From Methylobacterium sp. (lineage in GTDB: Bacteria; Pseudomonadota; Alphaproteobacteria; Rhizobiales; Beijerinckiaceae): a DNA stretch of 45,958 bases. Location of the stretch: contig PNLY01000039.1 in the NCBI GenBank assembly GCA_013823325.1, forward strand, positions 1 through 45,958, given 5' to 3'. Position 1 is the stretch's first letter, and every line of letters begins with the position of its first letter. Shown piece after piece: positions 43,273-45,958 of this stretch. The notes below the pieces were generated by a model that saw only the letters and a program-made list of their open reading frames with translations, was not told where the DNA came from and made no database searches. The position numbers and the translations under genes are program-made.

Positions 43273-44247
43273 TCACGGCCAGACAGGTGCGCCGTCCAGT
43301 CCTGCGGTTTCCGGCAGGCCGCAGATCAGGTTCGCATTCTGCACCGCCTGGCCCGCCGCTCCCTTGCCCAGATTGTCGACGACGCCCAGCGCGATCACCA
43401 GGTTGCGCTCCGGATCGGCCGCATAGCTGACGAATGCGAGATTCGAGCCGGTCGCCCATTTGGTCTGCGGCGGCTTCTCGGTCACGCGGACGAAGGAGCG
43501 CCCGGCATAGAAGCGCCGGGCTGAATCCAGGCATTGCTCCGTGGTGGCGTGGCCGCGGCAGTAGATGGTGGCGAGGATGCCGCGGGTCATCGGCACCAGA
43601 TGCGGCGTGAACACCAGCCCGGCCGCGCTGCCGCCGCTCAGCCGCTCGATCGTCCGGGCGATCTCGGGCATGTGGGTGTGCCTGAGCAGGCCGTAGGGCA
43701 CCAGGTTCTCGTTGCTCTCGGCGTAGCCGAACTTGCTGTCGCCGCCCCGGCCGGCGCCGGAGATGCCGCTCTTGACGTCGATGACGATATTGCCGGGCTC
43801 GATCAGCCTGTCGGCCAGCAGCGGCGCCAGCGCGGTCAGCGTCGCAGCGGGAAAGCAGCCGGGATTGGCGATGCGGGTCTGGCCCTCGATCTGGGCCGGC
43901 CAGATATCGGCCAGGCCATAGGCCCAGCCGTTGACATAGCGGTGGTCGCCGCCGATATCGACGATCTTCACGTCCCTGGGGACGCGCGCCAGCGCCTCGG
44001 CCGAGGCGCCCGTGGGCAGCGAGGCGAACAGCAGGTCGAGCTTCGGCAGGGTCGCAGGGTCCCATTTCTCGATCACCAGCCCGGCCAGCTTGGTCGGCAC
44101 ACCGGGGAAACGGTCGACCAGACGGCTGCCGGCGCTGCTCTCGCCGGCGGCGTAGACCAGCTCGAAGGACGGGTGGCTCGCAATCAGGCGCAGCGCCTCG
44201 CCGCCGCCAAAACCGCTGATGCCGACAATGCCGACGCGAATGCTCAT
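43273..44247 (-). CDS. argC: N-acetyl-gamma-glutamyl-phosphate reductase
   Basis: 324 residues, ATG 44247 behind AAAGGA. It catalyses NADPH-dependent reduction of N-acetyl-glutamyl phosphate to the semialdehyde in arginine synthesis. The nucleotide-binding loop is GIVGISGFGGGEALRLI. The catalytic Cys is C131 in IANPGCFPAATL and the catalytic His H192 in RHTHMPEI. The ~320-residue length and G-I-S-G-F-G-G-G loop match the shorter ArgC type. No other arginine gene is in the window. Its leader contains a complete-looking attenuator with an Arg-rich peptide, so it is probably controlled by arginyl-tRNA supply. Confidence 0.95.
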   Translation of the reverse strand: MSIRVGIVGISGFGGGEALRLIASHPSFELVYAAGESSAGSRLVDRFPGVPTKLAGLVIEKWDPATLPKLDLLFASLPTGASAEALARVPRDVKIVDIGGDHRYVNGWAYGLADIWPAQIEGQTRIANPGCFPAATLTALAPLLADRLIEPGNIVIDVKSGISGAGRGGDSKFGYAESNENLVPYGLLRHTHMPEIARTIERLSGGSAAGLVFTPHLVPMTRGILATIYCRGHATTEQCLDSARRFYAGRSFVRVTEKPPQTKWATGSNLAFVSYAADPERNLVIALGVVDNLGKGAAGQAVQNANLICGLPETAGLDGAPVWP

Positions 44248-44278
44248 GGTGATGTCCTTTGGGGTTCGGGCAAAGAAA

Positions 44279-44307
44279 AACCCCCGGAGCCGAGGGCTGC
44301 GGAGGTT
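44279..44307 (-). terminator. Intrinsic terminator in the argC leader (attenuator)
   Basis: On the minus strand AACCTCCG (44300-44307) pairs with CGGGGGTT (44279-44286), with one G-U pair. An inner AGCC/GGCT stem closes on loop CTC. A run of five T follows on that strand (44276-44280). It lies 32 bases before the argC ATG, so it would stop transcripts before the gene. Confidence 0.8.
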
Positions 44308-44357
44308 CAGGAATGCGGGCCGGGGTCTTCCGGCGAGTGGGACCTACAGTGAGGCAG

Positions 44358-44456
44358 TCACCACGCGGAAGGACGCTGATCGACGCGCAGCCAGGAAGCC
44401 GCCGCTTGGATGAAGCGGCGTCGGCGTCGGTCGCAAAGGGTCCGGTTCCTGAGCAT
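44358..44456 (-). CDS. Arginine-rich leader peptide of argC
   Basis: A 32-residue open frame from ATG 44456 to TGA 44358-44360. It begins MLRNRTLCDRRRRRF: five consecutive Arg codons (CGA CGC CGA CGC CGC, 44415-44429) and seven Arg among the first 14 residues. It is preceded by TTGACG (44487-44492) and a weak -10 (CACTGT, 44464-44469), so transcription would begin about one base before the ATG, i.e. nearly leaderless, as in the trpL peptide of Sinorhizobium. It is followed by mutually exclusive hairpins and a terminator before argC. This is the layout of a ribosome-mediated attenuation peptide. It is too short for standard gene finders. Confidence 0.7.
   Translation of the reverse strand: MLRNRTLCDRRRRRFIQAAASWLRVDQRPSAW
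44386..44420 (-). promoter_or_regulatory. Attenuator pause hairpin and antiterminator arm
   Basis: CGCCGCTT/AAGCGGCG (44413-44420 and 44400-44407) form a perfect 8-bp hairpin that covers the last two Arg codons. Next, GGCTGCG (44386-44392) is exactly complementary to CGCAGCC in the 5' arm of the terminator. A ribosome stalled on the Arg codons would open the first hairpin and let GGCTGCG pair with the terminator arm, preventing termination. Confidence 0.6.
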
Positions 44457-44463
44457 GTCCGAA

Positions 44464-44492
44464 ACAGTGTCGCTGCCTACATTCATCGTCAA
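44464..44492 (-). promoter_or_regulatory. Probable promoter of argC leader
   Basis: TTGACG (44487-44492) and CACTGT (44464-44469) spaced 17 bases on the minus strand. It lies after the malate synthase terminator and just before the leader ATG, giving argC its own transcript. Confidence 0.5.
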
Positions 44493-44549
44493 GCGGAATG
44501 TCCGCTGGCCATCCAAGGCAGACGAGCCAAACTCTGCGGCCGAGCGCAC

Positions 44550-44583
44550 AAAACGAACCCGCGCCGCCCATCCGAGCGGCGCG
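44550..44583 (-). terminator. Intrinsic terminator of malate synthase gene
   Basis: CGCGCCGC and GCGGCGCG (44560-44567 and 44576-44583) flank an eight-base loop and are followed on the minus strand by GGTTCGTTTT. It lies 13 bases past the aceB stop codon. Confidence 0.75.
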
Positions 44584-44595
44584 AGACCAGTCAAC

Positions 44596-45958
44596 TCAAC
44601 CCAGCTTGCCGTAAGCCGGCACGGTCAAAAACTCCTCGAACTCCGGCGCCAGCGAAAGCTTCGAGAACAGGTCGATCGCCTCGGGGAAGCGGCCCTTGTC
44701 ATAGGCCTCGGCGCCGAGCTCGCTTTTCACCCGGGCCATCTCCTCCGGCAGGCAGCGCTTGAAGAGGTCGGCATCGACCCTGGCGCCGCCTTCGAGTTCG
44801 ACGCCGTACTGGACGAACTGCCAGATCTGGGCGCGGCTGATCTCGGCGGTCGCGGCGTCCTCCATCATGTTGTAGATCGGCACCGCGCCGCGGCCGCGCA
44901 GCCAGGCTTCGAGATACTGCACGCCGACGCGGATGTTCTCGCGGAAGCCCTCTTCGGTGCGGGTGCCCTGATGCACTTCGAGCAGGTTTTCGCGCCCCAC
45001 CTGCACATCCTCGCGCAGCTTGCCGAGCTGGTTCGCCTGCGGCATCAGCCGGTCGAACACCTCCATCGCGACGGGGACGAGGTCGGGATGGGCGACCCAG
45101 GTGCCGTCATGGCCGTCGCCGGCCTCGCGCTCCTTGTCGGCCTTGACCTTGGCGAAGGCGGCGGCATTGGCCTGCGGGTTGTTCTTGACCGGGATCTGGG
45201 CGGCCATGCCGCCCATGGCGAAGGCGCCGCGGCGATGGCAGGTCTTGATCAGCAGCAGCGAATAGGCGCGCAGGAAGGCCTTGGTCATCACGACCTGCGA
45301 GCGGTCGGGCAGGACGAAGGCCTTGTTGCGGGCGAGCTTCTTGATGAAGGAGAAGATGTAGTCCCAGCGGCCGCAATTGAGGCCGGCCATGTGCTCGCGC
45401 AATTCGTAGAGGATCTCGTCCATTTCGAAGGCGGCAGGCAGGGTCTCGATCAGCACGGTCGCCTTGATCGTGCCGGTCTTGAGGCCGAGCGCGGTCTGGG
45501 CGGCGACGAAGACGTCGTTCCAGAGCCGCGCTTCCAGGTGGCTCTCGAGCTTGGGCAGGTAGAAATAGGGGCCCGAGCCCTGCGCCAGCGCCGCCTTGGC
45601 GTTGTGGAAGAGATAGAGGCCGAAATCGACCAGGGAGCCCGAGGCGACCTCGCCGTCGATCTCGATATGCCGCTCCGGCAGATGCCAGCCACGCGGCCGG
45701 ATGATCAGGACGGCGGGCTTGTCCTTGAGCCTGTAGGCCTTGCCTGAGGTCGCATCGGTGAAGTCGATCTTGCCGGCCCAGCGGTCTTTCAGGTTGATCT
45801 GGCCTTCGACCATGTTGGCCCAGACCGGCGAGGAAGCGTCCTCGAAATCGGCCATGAAGACCTTGGCGCCGGAATTCAGCGCGTTGACGATCATCTTGCG
45901 GTCGACCGGGCCGGTGATCTCGACGCGGCGGTCGAGCAGATCGGCCGGGATCGGCGCC
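44596..45958 (-). CDS. aceB: Malate synthase A (5' end outside window)
   Basis: The frame enters from the right edge without a start, so the first part lies outside the window; ~454 residues are visible of an expected ~530. It condenses glyoxylate and acetyl-CoA to malate in the glyoxylate bypass. Motifs typical of the A isoform are present: [55 protein letters not shown], and [20 protein letters not shown] with the catalytic Asp in [11 protein letters not shown]. The C-terminus ends normally ([10 protein letters not shown]), and an intrinsic terminator follows. Confidence 0.95.
   Translation of the reverse strand, partial: APIPADLLDRRVEITGPVDRKMIVNALNSGAKVFMADFEDASSPVWANMVEGQINLKDRWAGKIDFTDATSGKAYRLKDKPAVLIIRPRGWHLPERHIEIDGEVASGSLVDFGLYLFHNAKAALAQGSGPYFYLPKLESHLEARLWNDVFVAAQTALGLKTGTIKATVLIETLPAAFEMDEILYELREHMAGLNCGRWDYIFSFIKKLARNKAFVLPDRSQVVMTKAFLRAYSLLLIKTCHRRGAFAMGGMAAQIPVKNNPQANAAAFAKVKADKEREAGDGHDGTWVAHPDLVPVAMEVFDRLMPQANQLGKLREDVQVGRENLLEVHQGTRTEEGFRENIRVGVQYLEAWLRGRGAVPIYNMMEDAATAEISRAQIWQFVQYGVELEGGARVDADLFKRCLPEEMARVKSELGAEAYDKGRFPEAIDLFSKLSLAPEFEEFLTVPAYGKLG

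Noticed and set aside
44344..44571. Second leader-like frame ending at 44344 with Arg and Val codons
   Set aside because: It overlaps the argC leader in another frame, has no start signal near the promoter and lacks the Arg run.
1..45958. CRISPR array or long tandem repeats
   Set aside because: No regularly spaced repeats of 20-50 bases seen on reading the window.

Overview
The window is high-GC DNA with the gene content and style of an alphaproteobacterium of the Hyphomicrobiales (Rhizobiales). A Bosea-like or Methylobacterium-like genome would fit, but that is inference from overall character, not from a marker gene. Coding density is high. The first ~11.8 kb is visibly more AT-rich, more loosely packed and carries gene remnants, so I read it as an island. 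The rest looks like chromosome backbone.

Region 1 (1-11786), putative island ending at the 3' end of a tRNA-Arg(CCG) gene. It holds an RpiR regulator (cut by the window edge), a HAD phosphatase remnant, a glutamate/aspartate-type ABC importer (binding protein, two permeases, and an ATPase on the opposite strand), a cupin, a LysR regulator with a near-perfect inverted repeat over its start codon, a class I aminotransferase, and three different RraA/HMG-aldolase family proteins. Together these suggest uptake of a 4-substituted glutamate-like amino acid, transamination to the 2-oxo acid, and retro-aldol cleavage. The right end carries a decayed ScfR-type regulator and the C-terminal stub of a serine recombinase that reads into the tRNA.

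Region 2 (11786-16936): the tRNA, a small Imm10-like gene with a TTG start, and a two-gene RND efflux system (pump and adaptor, no outer-membrane channel).

Region 3 (16937-28805): an FMN-binding glutamate-synthase-family protein; then a LacI-controlled operon (binding protein, two permeases, two ATPases, an IolB-like cupin isomerase, a GH39 alpha-L-iduronidase-like hydrolase). Two related operator palindromes lie in the divergent intergenic region. This looks like import and cytosolic breakdown of a uronate-containing oligosaccharide.

Region 4 (28830-34784): a cobalamin-riboswitch-controlled operon, btuB-btuF-btuC-btuD plus an unrecognised fifth gene, all with overlapping start and stop codons.

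Region 5 (34813-40773): a GntR/FCD regulator, an AI-2E-type membrane protein fused to a GAF domain, an outer-membrane beta-barrel with a Fur-box-like site upstream, a NUDIX protein with one altered Nudix-box residue, and an exported DUF3616-like protein.

Region 6 (40915-43194): a probable polymorphic-toxin nuclease followed by two tandem paralogous small proteins (candidate immunity genes), then a small membrane protein.

Region 7 (43273-45958): argC and aceB (malate synthase A, cut by the window edge). Between them lies what looks like a complete ribosome-mediated attenuator for arginine: promoter, short leader peptide with five consecutive Arg codons, alternative hairpins and an intrinsic terminator just before argC. 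I consider this the most interesting element in the window.
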